From contig NZ_SGXJ01000005.1 of assembly GCF_004216905.1 (NCBI RefSeq), positions 62,001-126,000 on the forward strand: DNA of 64,000 nt. The letters run 5' to 3'. The position numbers and the translations under genes were made by a program. The notes beneath the pieces are model-generated. The model was not told where the DNA came from, did not search any database, and was given only the letters and a program-made list of their open reading frames with translations. Shown piece by piece: positions 33,301-40,454 of this stretch (position 1 is its first letter; every line of letters starts with the position of its first letter). The DNA comes from Kribbella sp. VKM Ac-2569. GTDB taxonomy: Bacteria; Actinomycetota; Actinomycetes; Propionibacteriales; Kribbellaceae.

Positions 33301-34252
33301 GTACGACGAGGTTGCCCAGGACGGCGGACTTGCCTGAGCCGGCCGGCCCGGTGACGGCGAGCAGTCCGGAGCTGGTCGTGCGTAGCCACTCGGTGATCTC
33401 GCGATGTTCCCGGCTGCGCCCCTCGAAGTACCAGGTCGGCTCACCGAGCTCCGCCCCCTGCGCCTTGGGCACGAAGAACTTGCGCTGATCCTTCGGCAGA
33501 CCGGCGAGGAACGCCTCCAGTTCGAGATAGACGTCCTGGGTGGCGGTGACACCCGCACCGAGCGGCCGCGCCGGCGGGGTCAGCGGCCGGGCCTGGCCTA
33601 GCCCGATCGGGATCGCGAAGCCGAACGCCAACTGGTCCTCCAGCCGGCCGACCAGGTCGGCCACCCGGATCACCTCGTCGTTGGCCGTGAAGGACTTCAA
33701 CACCAGGTCCAGAGCCTTCGGCACCGCCTCGAGGAAGCCCGATCCGGTGCCGCCGCCACCGAGCAGCGCGAAGCGTTTGGCCGGATTCGTCGTGGACAGG
33801 ATCTTCGCCGCGAGCAGTTGGACGAACCGCTCGGCGCCGCAGGCCTCGATGACGACCAACGTCCACGCCCCGGGGTCATCGCTGCGGCCGGCCCATTCGT
33901 CCGCCAGGTGAGTCGCCAGTTCCTCCGCGTGGTGGCCGGAGCCCTTCATGTGCTGCGTGCTGTTGTACGAGGCCAGCCAGGCATCCTCCGTGTCCGACTC
34001 GCCATGGCCCACCCAGACCAGGACCGAACTCCGCGGCCCGTCCCGATCCGCCCAGGCGCCCAGCTCCTGCTGCACCCAGGCGGCATCCGGCCGGCCGTCG
34101 GTCCAGGGATGCACAACCCCGCCGTACGGCGTGAGCAGGTCGGCGATCGCCTTGGCGTCGTCCTCGGCCGGGATCGACGCGAACGGCCGCCGTACGTCGG
34201 GGCTGTAGGCAGCGATCGGGATGGGATAGATGGTGAAAGTCGGCTCGCTCAT
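30329..34252 (-). CDS. Caspase-like protease / STAND NTPase / WD40 beta-propeller protein
   Basis: A 1307-residue multidomain protein. Residues 1-215 form a caspase-like (C14) protease with His83 in WVGHGES and Cys138 in IEACGA. Residues 275-620 form a STAND/NACHT-type NTPase: Walker A GPAGSGKS (302-309), Walker B VMVDALDE (391-398), sensor CRVVVGTRRS, and a winged-helix-like YRLAHQTFVEHF near 605-616. A helical linker follows. From about 805 to the end is a WD40-like beta-propeller (ELWDPRTG, VEVWDAR, VWVWDRRT, VAVWDPAAGT). Such proteins oligomerise on sensing a ligand and switch on the effector. The ATG at 34250-34252 overlaps the lipase stop (ATGA). A sensor for stress or phage is the likely role. 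Confidence 0.88.
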   Translation of the reverse strand: MSEPTFTIYPIPIAAYSPDVRRPFASIPAEDDAKAIADLLTPYGGVVHPWTDGRPDAAWVQQELGAWADRDGPRSSVLVWVGHGESDTEDAWLASYNSTQHMKGSGHHAEELATHLADEWAGRSDDPGAWTLVVIEACGAERFVQLLAAKILSTTNPAKRFALLGGGGTGSGFLEAVPKALDLVLKSFTANDEVIRVADLVGRLEDQLAFGFAIPIGLGQARPLTPPARPLGAGVTATQDVYLELEAFLAGLPKDQRKFFVPKAQGAELGEPTWYFEGRSREHREITEWLRTTSSGLLAVTGPAGSGKSAVLGNLVVHSNPSLRELLIRTDRVKRLAAPEQPPDDVFNATVLLTGLTTTEVINRLAADLEGEPDVSTTLEGLRTVVEGSTVMVDALDEAQDPPAVAAVLRQLSEVPGCRVVVGTRRSTNEGLDRLEPVDTNLLDALEPIATVTVDLDPEAVTRYVEHRLSALPIDPGTAAAAARSVGAHNRHFLYARLAVHEILARPELLTADAQPELAELLQQDNRGLFATAVDRLTVANRNFRPLLEALGHARGRGLPRADGTWATAAGAFTDGRPGEADLDNLLVAAAPYVMLDGEHGQSTYRLAHQTFVEHFHAQPSYAAGHRRIARALATRQRAALDGWADANFYAVRYLAEHLVADADRIAPASAAVVDLVTDAGWLTRAVDLLGVDQTDAVITAAKLVMEQDASRNDVDATVRWMTTFQPVDVVERTLRRSRTTLTRDPTQLPGQLHARLKEYPGASMTGLGDAVGRLSTTPWLRMVEGSLDWRADLESTYGTTGKVRGLGFGHVDDLPVVAIAVDTRIELWDPRTGVPDPLSMIVLDHRATAVAMAVINGRSVVVTSAGYDRIVEVWDARTKERIAAADVGLGHAIGVGRVDGRQVIAGVDFGRSLKMVDAVTLRSFDLPPALEALDVRGFGIEDDGALVLLAVQDEPPPDRAHRILLINPVDGREGWRTDPIQFDSGSDLDVMAGAPIGAPFVVAAGIGRSLFWFTEGHAHVEKSPYDERARAIAIGVVGGHPIVAAAPDLDGTALVQLQQLEYVANRDGVTLSRLGSASTGQWRYDRFMPTKVPEELGNEPSRTAFRPRPLDPDRPEGWPQSVAAAGELDGVPVIATGSVDGAVWVWDRRTLSPASREGERPRAIAGPFVELPSYVLEQGWDLLYVKPNLEQATSVALGNVPGYGAIVAVACGGRARVYTITDGKRIENPADRASAVQCVAIGSLNTRTVLVTGSTGGNVAVWDPAAGTRIAGLYVDDPITHLAVDSGRILLRTATHGDYALELKEP

Positions 34253-35613
34253 TGGCCCGCCTCCTCGGGTGGGACCGCCAGCACCTGTTCGGTGACGGCC
34301 GACGCGCCGCCGCCCTTCACCTCGACCCGGTAGACGCCCGGCTCCCGGAGGACGACCGATGCGGTCAGCACCCCGGCGCGACGCTCCAACGGCGGCACCG
34401 CGACCTGCCAGCGGCTGAAGGCGTCGACGACCCGGCACGACGTACCGGTCGCGTCCGCGCCGGACACCGTGATCGTGAGCGGCTCGTCGACCGACACGAC
34501 ATCGGGTACGTCGATCCCGATCTCACCGGGGCCGAGTGGGGGACCGGCGGTGTCGTTGGTCAGGACGTCGCGCACATGCGAGATGGCTTCCTCGGTCGCG
34601 GCAACGGCGCCATGGGACTGCGGGAGCGTGCCGGGGGACAGGCCGAACCCGGCGGCCGACCGGCGGAACACCGTGCCGTCGCCGCGCAGATCCAGCCGCT
34701 CCCGGATCACTCCGGCCGGATCGGTGATGCACGTGTGCATGAGGGGCGTCAGTACGCCGTCGCGCATCGACAGACTCTGCATCGTCGGCTGTTCGACGCC
34801 GATGAGCAGCCGCAGACCGCCGGCATCCCCCTGCATGAGTTTGTCGTGCCGCAGAAGGGATTCCTCGGCAAGTTCGCGGTCGCCGTCGAGACTCGCGATG
34901 TCACTGGGTTCGAGCCGGCGGGCGGTCGCGCCCTCGTCGACGCACCGGTAGAAGGGCAGTAGGTCGTACAGCCCGGGCATGTGCTGGACCAGCTTGCGCA
35001 GCCGCTTGCGGGGAATCGGAAGTCCGTCTCCCGAGCTCAGGATGTACGCCGACTTCACGGAGCCGTAGTACGGCGTGCCGAGGGTGACCGTCGTACGGAC
35101 GTCGGACGCACCGCCGAGCACGTGCAGGTAGTAGCGGGCGACCAGGCCGCCCATCGAGTGTGCGACCAGGACGACCTTCGCGTCGGCGCTGCCCGACGGA
35201 TGCGCCCGCCACTGGGACAGGTGCCGGTCGACCAGTCGCTCGAGTTCGTGCGCGTTGTGTTCCACGGACAGCCGCCAGTCGTACGGGAACTCGCACAACG
35301 CATCTGGATGTGCGAGCACCCGTCCGATCCCGGTCAGCAACTTCGTGTACGGCTCGAAGCCCTTCAGCACCGGCGCGAACGCCGGGAAGCGCAACAGCCC
35401 GGTGGCACGGACGCGGCCGGTCCGGCCGGCCCGTTCGTCATCAGTGACGGCCAAGCGTTTGAGCGCTCTTCCCGTCGTCCACGCGCTGACCCACCAACTC
35501 GCATCGTCGAGGCCCCACAGGACATCACCCGACTCGACGTCGACCAGCGAACTCCCCATGATTCCCGGGATCACGATGACGGCATCCCGGAACACGGCCC
35601 CCACTGCGTCCAT
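34249..35613 (-). CDS. LCAT-like lipase/acyltransferase with C-terminal Ig-like domain
   Basis: A 454-residue alpha/beta hydrolase of the lecithin:cholesterol acyltransferase group. The oxyanion region is VIPGIMGSSLVD (14-25), the LCAT motif FPYDWRLS lies at 109-116, and the nucleophile is Ser153 in VAHSMGG. The acid is the Asp in RGDGTVFRRS and the histidine is in PQSHGAV. Residues about 365-445 look like an Ig-like beta-sandwich (VDEPLTITVSGADATGTSC ... GVYRVEVKGGG). There is no signal peptide, so it is probably cytoplasmic. It is translationally coupled to the caspase-STAND gene and could be its membrane-attacking effector or protease substrate. Confidence 0.86.
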   Translation of the reverse strand: MDAVGAVFRDAVIVIPGIMGSSLVDVESGDVLWGLDDASWWVSAWTTGRALKRLAVTDDERAGRTGRVRATGLLRFPAFAPVLKGFEPYTKLLTGIGRVLAHPDALCEFPYDWRLSVEHNAHELERLVDRHLSQWRAHPSGSADAKVVLVAHSMGGLVARYYLHVLGGASDVRTTVTLGTPYYGSVKSAYILSSGDGLPIPRKRLRKLVQHMPGLYDLLPFYRCVDEGATARRLEPSDIASLDGDRELAEESLLRHDKLMQGDAGGLRLLIGVEQPTMQSLSMRDGVLTPLMHTCITDPAGVIRERLDLRGDGTVFRRSAAGFGLSPGTLPQSHGAVAATEEAISHVRDVLTNDTAGPPLGPGEIGIDVPDVVSVDEPLTITVSGADATGTSCRVVDAFSRWQVAVPPLERRAGVLTASVVLREPGVYRVEVKGGGASAVTEQVLAVPPEEAGQ

Positions 35614-35656
35614 CCGAACCCACCCCCGGACTCAGTCTCGATCCGGGCCGGGCGAA

Positions 35657-37168
35657 TTACCAGACCGTGGCGGGGTGGCGAAGCTTGGCCGCCCGGAACG
35701 CCTTCTTGGTGGCTGATTGACGGCGGAACAGGCGGCCGCCGTACCGCAGCCACTCGACCTGTCCGTCGCTGCCGCGGACGAAGTTGGCGCGGACGTGCGT
35801 AGGCGTGCCGTCCGGGTTCTGCGCGAGCACGTAATCCTTGCGGTAGAAGGCGAATCGGAACAGAGCCTGTCCGCCCACGCCGGCGACCAACTCACCGCTG
35901 TCAGCGGTGAGGTCGAGACCGAGCTCCTCCGGCTTACCGTCGAAACCGATCTGCTGAGACACGTACGTGCCCTCGTAAGCAGCCAACTTCCGAGGCGGCA
36001 GCTCCTGCGGTACGGCGGGCAGGTTGGTGACGCCGGCGAACTCCTGAAGTGCCCAGTCGTCTGCGAACAGCTCTGCCACCAGAGACGGCCCGCTCTCGGA
36101 GTTGGTGAGCAAAGTGATGGCGAAGTCCCGCTGCGGTACGAACAGGAAGCCGGAGTGCTGACCTGACCAGTCCCCGCCGTGCTGCACCACCTTCGGACCC
36201 TGAGCAGTCGGCCGCAGCATCCAGGTGACACCCACCCCGTTCAGCTCCACGAACAGCGTGCCGCCCGGTCCCGGGTGCGACTGCATAGCGAGCCTGCTGC
36301 GGTCGCTGAGCAGCTGGGGGAGGTCCCGGTGCCCCAGGTGGTACCGCGCGTACCGGAGCTGGTCCCGTGCGCTCGAGATCAGGCCACCGACCGAGTGCAG
36401 CGCACGTGGCATCGCGTCGAACGAGGGCTCGACGACCGGCTTGCCGTCGACGATGTTGTGCGACGCGGCGACGCTGAAACCGTCGAGCTCGCTGCGGAAG
36501 AACCGGCTGTGCGCGAGTCCGAGCGGATCGACGACCAGCTCGCGGGTGGCGGTCTCGTACGGCTTCCCGGTCACCACCTCGATGATCCGCCCGGCCACGC
36601 CGATCGCCGCGTTGTTGTACGAGAACACCTTCCCGAGCGGCGTGAGCTGCGGGACCTTCGTCATACCGGCGACGTACCGTGCGAGCGCTTCGTCGCCCTG
36701 TCCGGTGTCCTCGAAGTAGTCGCCCTGCCAGCCGGCCGTGTGGTTCAGCAACTGCCGGACAGTGACGCGTGCCGCGACCGACGGGTCCTGCGTCGCGAAG
36801 TCCGGCAGGTACGCGCGGACCGGCCGGTCCAGGCTGATCCGGCCGCGCTCGACGAGCCGCATGATCGCGGTCGCGGTGAACGTCTTGGACGTCGAACCGA
36901 TCCGGAACACGGTGTCGCCGGAGACTGGTGCGCCGGTGTCCACGCTCGTGACCCCGAAGCCGCGGACGTACTCCCGGCCGCGGTACCAGACGCCGAGACC
37001 GGCGCCGGGGATCGCGTACTTCGCCATCCCGGCCTCGATCTTCTCGGCCAGCCGCCCGATCGCGGCCGGTTCCCTGCTTGTGGTGGCCGATGAGGGCAGA
37101 GTGGTCAACGCAGCAACCGGAACGGCAGCGGCCGCGGACTTGAGCACGGTACGACGGGTGAGCGACAC
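35657..37168 (-). CDS. Tat-exported serine hydrolase, beta-lactamase class C family
   Basis: A 503-residue penicillin-binding-protein-like hydrolase. The N-terminus VSLTRRTVLKSAAAAVPVAAL is a twin-arginine signal. Catalytic motifs are SxxK in IGSTSKTF, YxN in FSYNNAA and a late HGGDWSG in the KTG position. A C-terminal beta domain of about 120 residues follows. Such proteins are esterases, D-aminopeptidases or beta-lactamases; the substrate is unknown. I use the GTG at 37166-37168, which has GAGGAGA seven bases upstream. A regulator gene is divergent. The lipase gene follows 43 bases after its stop and could be read from the same promoter. Confidence 0.87.
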   Translation of the reverse strand: MSLTRRTVLKSAAAAVPVAALTTLPSSATTSREPAAIGRLAEKIEAGMAKYAIPGAGLGVWYRGREYVRGFGVTSVDTGAPVSGDTVFRIGSTSKTFTATAIMRLVERGRISLDRPVRAYLPDFATQDPSVAARVTVRQLLNHTAGWQGDYFEDTGQGDEALARYVAGMTKVPQLTPLGKVFSYNNAAIGVAGRIIEVVTGKPYETATRELVVDPLGLAHSRFFRSELDGFSVAASHNIVDGKPVVEPSFDAMPRALHSVGGLISSARDQLRYARYHLGHRDLPQLLSDRSRLAMQSHPGPGGTLFVELNGVGVTWMLRPTAQGPKVVQHGGDWSGQHSGFLFVPQRDFAITLLTNSESGPSLVAELFADDWALQEFAGVTNLPAVPQELPPRKLAAYEGTYVSQQIGFDGKPEELGLDLTADSGELVAGVGGQALFRFAFYRKDYVLAQNPDGTPTHVRANFVRGSDGQVEWLRYGGRLFRRQSATKKAFRAAKLRHPATVW

Positions 37169-37210
37169 GTCAACGTCTCCTCGGGCGAGTAGGAATGCTT
37201 CCGATTCCGC

Positions 37211-37242
37211 TATTATTACCAACATTGGTATCAATGGATACC
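37211..37242. promoter_or_regulatory. Overlapping palindromes in the divergent hydrolase/regulator promoter
   Basis: TATTAT (37211-37216) is a -10 candidate in the most AT-rich stretch nearby. ACCAACATTGGT (37218-37229) and GGTATC-N4-GATACC (37227-37242) are overlapping perfect inverted repeats, as expected for the operator of the adjacent winged-helix regulator. Confidence 0.55.
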
Positions 37243-37267
37243 CTGAAAGATCCCTGATGGAGAGCCG

Positions 37268-37801
37268 ATGGAGGAGTCGCCGACCCCGGTGCTGGACGTT
37301 CTGCTGCACCCGATCCGCTGGCGCATCGTGCAGCGGGTGCTGGGCCGCGAGGTCACCACCACGGACCTGAAACGCGACCTCCCCGACGTCTCCACCACGA
37401 CGCTCTACCGGCATGTCGCCGCGCTGATCGACGCCGGCTACCTGACGGTGGTTCGCGAACGAAAGATCCGCGGCACCACAGAACGCACCCTCACCCTGGA
37501 CCAAACCAAGGTGGGCCGGATCGACGAGCGCGAAGCCCGCGCGATGACCCCGGACCAGCACCGCCAGGCCTTCCTCATGCTCCTGACCCGCCTAGCCGCC
37601 GACTTCGACCGTGTGGTCGAGAGCGGCGACCTCTACCCCCGCCTACACCAGTTGGGCTACTCACAACTAGCCCTCTACCTCAGCCCAGAGGACATGACAG
37701 CGTTCCGGTCAGCCTTCGAAGAACTGATCACCCCTTACCTGGCAGAATCCCCAGGCAAGGACCGCGTAGTCCTGTCGATGTTCTCGCTACCCGACAGCTG
37801 A
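37268..37801 (+). CDS. Winged-helix (ArsR/HTH_20-like) transcriptional regulator
   Basis: A 177-residue DNA-binding protein. Residues 8-75 form the winged helix: VLDVLLHPIRWRIVQRVLG, then TTTDLKRDLPDVSTTTLYRHVAALIDAGYL and a wing (ERKIRGTTERTLTL). The C-terminal half is helical and probably binds a ligand. A GGAGAG site precedes the ATG. It is divergent from the serine hydrolase and its operator-like palindromes lie between them, so it probably represses that gene and itself. Confidence 0.82.
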   Translation: MEESPTPVLDVLLHPIRWRIVQRVLGREVTTTDLKRDLPDVSTTTLYRHVAALIDAGYLTVVRERKIRGTTERTLTLDQTKVGRIDEREARAMTPDQHRQAFLMLLTRLAADFDRVVESGDLYPRLHQLGYSQLALYLSPEDMTAFRSAFEELITPYLAESPGKDRVVLSMFSLPDS

Positions 37802-38011
37802 CCCCACTCCGTTCCGCAGCTCCAGGTGCCGGTGCAGGAGTTGCGAGCCGCGCGGCGCGAGGAGCTGGGCCGATCGATCCAGCGGCTCCTCGAGCGAAGG
37901 TGTCGCAGGTGCCGGTGTCCGTCGAGTCGTGGGGTTTGGCGGTGCCCCGGAGGCTGAGCTGTCGCGTCGGCCCGCGTGAGCTGTCATGGCGGGGAAAGGA
38001 ATCGTCGCCAT
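37787..38011 (-). CDS. Possible small protein, start codon inside a hairpin
   Basis: A 74-codon frame starting ATG GCG ACG. The second half (EEPLDRSAQLLAPRGSQLLHRHLELRNG) shows the strong third-position GC expected of coding DNA here, while the first half is Pro/Thr/Ala-rich and less convincing. A GGGGAAAG sequence upstream could bind ribosomes but pairs with the fourth to sixth codons. The end overlaps the regulator at 37268-37801 by 15 bases. It could be a short gene, a decayed gene tail or chance. Confidence 0.28.
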   Translation of the reverse strand: MATIPFPAMTAHAGRRDSSASGAPPNPTTRRTPAPATPSLEEPLDRSAQLLAPRGSQLLHRHLELRNGVGSAVG

Positions 38012-38031
38012 ATGCAACTTTCTTTCCCCGC
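37989..38031. other. Strong 10-bp hairpin in a gene-poor stretch
   Basis: GCGGGGAAAG (37989-37998) and CTTTCCCCGC (38022-38031) are perfect inverted repeats around a 23-base loop. On the plus strand a TCTTTGG-ATTT tract follows, so it may end transcription of the regulator gene about 190 bases upstream. On the minus strand it would enclose the start codon of a possible small gene. Confidence 0.5.
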
Positions 38032-38662
38032 TCTTTGGATTTGGCCCGGATCGGCCAGGAATCCTCCCGTTGACCCCGAACGGCCGCTCCGCCAGTCGGC
38101 CGACGGTGTGCAAGTTCGACAGGTAGAGCACCAGCGAGACACCGTACGCACGACCACAATCACGCTCAGGTGCACTACCCAGCCACCCGACACGTCCTGT
38201 CCAAAATGCACACCCCGCCCTTCACGCACCACCTCAACCACCCACCACACATCAGTCACAGAGCCGGATATCCCCTCGCGTGCAGGGTTCTCCCCTCGCG
38301 TATCGATAGAGAACCCAGAACGCGCGGGGATAACCCGTCGTCTGCTCGACGCGCGGGCAGTACGTCCGTGGGCGGCGCGACGGCCGGGAGTGGGGACAGG
38401 CGCTGGTGACTGGGGATAGGCAATACCAGGTGCCGACCCACCATTGCCTGTCGCACGAGCCCGGATCGGGCTGGTCACCACCCCCACATCGGACAAGAGA
38501 GCCGGGGTTGTCCGTTCCCGTTCCGCGACGTGCGAGCGGGTCCTGTGCGCGCCGGGCCAGTCCACTGCTCGGGCCCCGTCGGTGGTGAGCATGCACCCCA
38601 GAAAGCACGACGGGCGATCCAGGTCGACGCTTTCCGTCGGCACAGATCGCCCAGATTGTTCG
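38032..38662. other. Gene-poor region next to the 3' end of tRNA-Arg
   Basis: About 630 bases without a convincing gene; open frames here are Arg/Ser/Pro-rich with no start signals. Visible structure: TCCCCTCGCGT twice (38271-38281 and 38291-38301), an inverted repeat GGGTTCTC/GAGAACCC (38285-38292 and 38309-38316), and GGCAAT/ATTGCC (38419-38424 and 38443-38448). No integrase or copy of the tRNA end was found. Confidence 0.5.
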
Positions 38663-38734
38663 CGCCCCCGGCAGGATTCGAACCTGCGCACCCGCCTCCG
38701 GAGGGCGGTGCTCTATCCCCTGAGCTACGGGGGC
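38663..38734 (-). tRNA. tRNA-Arg (anticodon CCG)
   Basis: The minus strand folds as a complete cloverleaf of 72 bases: acceptor GCCCCCG/CGGGGGC, D arm GCTC-N8-GAGC, anticodon stem CCGCC/GGCGG with loop CTCCGGA (anticodon CCG, reading CGG), and T arm GCAGG-TTCGAAT-CCTGC. The 3' CCA is not encoded. TACTGT, on the minus strand at 38750-38755, is a plausible -10. Confidence 0.95.
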
Positions 38735-38929
38735 TCAGGAACGTGCAGAACAGTAGCAGGAAGTTCACCGAAATCCCGAATTGGAGGCCGGTGTACTGCG
38801 AGCCCTGTCGATCGTCGTACGGGGGACCCTGAGCGGACCCTGGAACACCGGCCGGGTGGGATCAGATCCGTCGTGGGCACCGTCATAGTGGACGTAAGCC
38901 CAACGGTGGAAAGGAAAACGGTACTCATC

Positions 38930-39115
38930 ATGGCAAGCTCTCTGGTCCGCCCGTCACACGATCGCTGGATCGGCGGTGTCTGCGCCGGTCTGGCTCGCCG
39001 GTTCGGTATCTCGGCCAACACGATGCGCCTGATCTTCGTGATCAGTTGCCTCCTGCCCGGCCCGCAGTTCCTGATCTACATCGCGCTCTGGATCCTGCTG
39101 CCGTCGGAGGACTGA
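38930..39115 (+). CDS. PspC-domain small membrane protein
   Basis: A 61-residue protein that is essentially one PspC domain: LVRPSHDRWIGGVCAGLARRFGISANTMRLIFVIS, then a membrane helix ending LLPSED. PspC domains sense or respond to envelope stress in other bacteria and occur in many small actinobacterial proteins. AAGGAAA lies about 15 bases before the ATG, a long spacing, but the conserved N-terminus supports this start. It stands alone between tRNA-Arg and a lipoprotein gene. Confidence 0.85.
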   Translation: MASSLVRPSHDRWIGGVCAGLARRFGISANTMRLIFVISCLLPGPQFLIYIALWILLPSED

Positions 39116-39160
39116 CCCCGCTCACCGACCGTCACGGCGTACCTGGCAACCTGACTCTCC

Positions 39161-39691
39161 ATGAGAGCAGGCAGGTGGCGCCGGGCGGTCGGTACGGCGG
39201 CGGCGCTGCTCCTTGCGAGCAGCGTGGTGGGTGGTTGTCAGGTCGGCCCCGCGCCGCCGGCAGTTGCTGACCTCCGGACCGGCGCACCGCCCTGGGACGC
39301 TCCCCGGGACGCGGTCTCGTACATCGACAAGGCCGGGTTCGAACGGCTCCCGCTCGACTTCTCCGGCCCTTCGCCGTACACGCTGAACATCGCGGTCACG
39401 GTCGACGGCAAGCCGGTGCAGGTCCCGGCCGGGATCGGCGTCGACAAGCTCCGCGCCGAACAGGCTGCGGTCCATACCCACACCACCGACGGACAGGTCT
39501 GGGTCGAGGCCAAGACCGCCTCCGAACGTCCCACCCTCGCCCAGTTCTTCACTCTCTGGGGCCTCCGGTACGACGCCAACTGCCTCGCCGACGCCTGCAC
39601 GGACCTGAAAGTCACCGTCGACGGCAAACCCGCCCCCTGGAACACCCCTCTCACCCGCAACAGTCACATCGTCGTCGCAGTCGGTCATTGA
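39161..39691 (+). CDS. Putative secreted lipoprotein of unknown function
   Basis: A 176-residue protein. The signal peptide (MRAGRWRRAVGTAAALLLASS) ends in a lipobox VVGGC, so it should be lipid-anchored outside. The mature part has a beta-rich domain: PYTLNIAVTVDGKPVQVPAGIGVD, then AVHTHTTDGQVWVEA and TLAQFFTLWG, a pattern seen in other predicted actinobacterial lipoproteins. Two Cys (NCLADAC) may form a disulfide. I do not know its role. Confidence 0.75.
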   Translation: MRAGRWRRAVGTAAALLLASSVVGGCQVGPAPPAVADLRTGAPPWDAPRDAVSYIDKAGFERLPLDFSGPSPYTLNIAVTVDGKPVQVPAGIGVDKLRAEQAAVHTHTTDGQVWVEAKTASERPTLAQFFTLWGLRYDANCLADACTDLKVTVDGKPAPWNTPLTRNSHIVVAVGH

Positions 39692-39732
39692 GCATTGAAA
39701 TCACTGCTATCATTGCTGACAGGGAGGTGGTC

Positions 39733-39978
39733 ATGATGGCGGCAATCACAGTGCGCAATCTCGACGACAAGGTAAAGCACCGGCTGCGGGTCCGAGCAGC
39801 GAGTCACGGCCGCTCGATGGAGGCGGAGGCTCGCGCGATCATCGTCGAAGCCGTCGGCGGGGACGAAGAGGAACCGAACATCCTGCAGCGGCTCCACGAG
39901 CGGTTCGCCGAGCTCGGCGGCGTCGAGCTGGACATCCCTCCGCGGAGCAGCAAACCCCGGGTCGTGGACTTCGACTGA
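39733..39978 (+). CDS. Antitoxin, ribbon-helix-helix, FitA/VapB type
   Basis: An 81-residue protein. ITVRNLDDKVKHRLRVRAASHGRSMEAEARAIIVEAV (4-40) is the FitA-type ribbon-helix-helix DNA-binding domain; the C-terminal half should wrap the toxin. GGGAGG precedes the ATG at 39733; a second ATG one codon later is equally usable. The next gene, a PIN toxin, starts on the last base of its stop codon (TGATG). Such pairs usually repress their own promoter. Confidence 0.87.
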   Translation: MMAAITVRNLDDKVKHRLRVRAASHGRSMEAEARAIIVEAVGGDEEEPNILQRLHERFAELGGVELDIPPRSSKPRVVDFD

Positions 39979-40391
39979 TGATCGTGTTCGACACCAACGT
40001 CGGGTCCGAGTTGATGAAACCCGCACCGGACAAAGCTGTCGTCGACTGGTACGCGGCTGAGCGCTCGAAGGGTCTCTGCACAACGGCGATCACCGTTGCC
40101 GAGATCCGGTACGGGCTCGAGCGAATGCCGTCCGGACGCCGGAGGACGGTGCTGTCGGCGGCCGCCGACGAGATCTTCGCCGAGTTCGCCGACTCGATCC
40201 TGTCGTTCGATGGCTCGGCTGCCGCGCTGTATCCGGAGGTCGTGATCGGACGTGAGCGTGCAGGCCTGCCGATCGAGCACCCGGATGCTCAGATTGCGGC
40301 GATCTGCCGGGTCGCGGACGCCACACTTGCGACCCGCAACACCAAGGACTTTCAGGGGACCGGCGTAGAGCTGATCAATCCCTGGGAGTGA
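39978..40391 (+). CDS. Toxin, PIN-domain ribonuclease, FitB/VapC type
   Basis: A 137-residue PIN nuclease with the expected acidic residues: Asp5 in FDTNVGSELMKP, Glu42 in VAEIRYGLERMP, Asp103 in HPDAQIAAIC and Asp124 in TRNTKDF. PIN toxins cut RNA, commonly tRNA or rRNA, when the antitoxin is lost. The usual DTNVISE motif reads DTNVGSE here. The pair sits directly before argS. Confidence 0.88.
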   Translation: MIVFDTNVGSELMKPAPDKAVVDWYAAERSKGLCTTAITVAEIRYGLERMPSGRRRTVLSAAADEIFAEFADSILSFDGSAAALYPEVVIGRERAGLPIEHPDAQIAAICRVADATLATRNTKDFQGTGVELINPWE

Positions 40392-40442
40392 GCGGCGTAC
40401 CGGGCTGTGGATGGTGAGTCAAGGGTTTGGGGGACTGGCCAT

Positions 40443-40448
40443 TAGGCT
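40443..40448 (+). promoter_or_regulatory. Leaderless -10 element of argS
   Basis: TAGGCT lies six bases before the GTG start of argS and no ribosome-binding site is visible, so the argS-lysA-hom operon probably begins with a leaderless mRNA. Confidence 0.4.
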
Positions 40449-40454
40449 GATCCG

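Noticed and set aside
37984..38691. A 235-codon minus-strand frame in the gene-poor region
   Set aside because: It is Arg/Ser-rich with no start signal or domain, and its first codons run into the tRNA-Arg gene.
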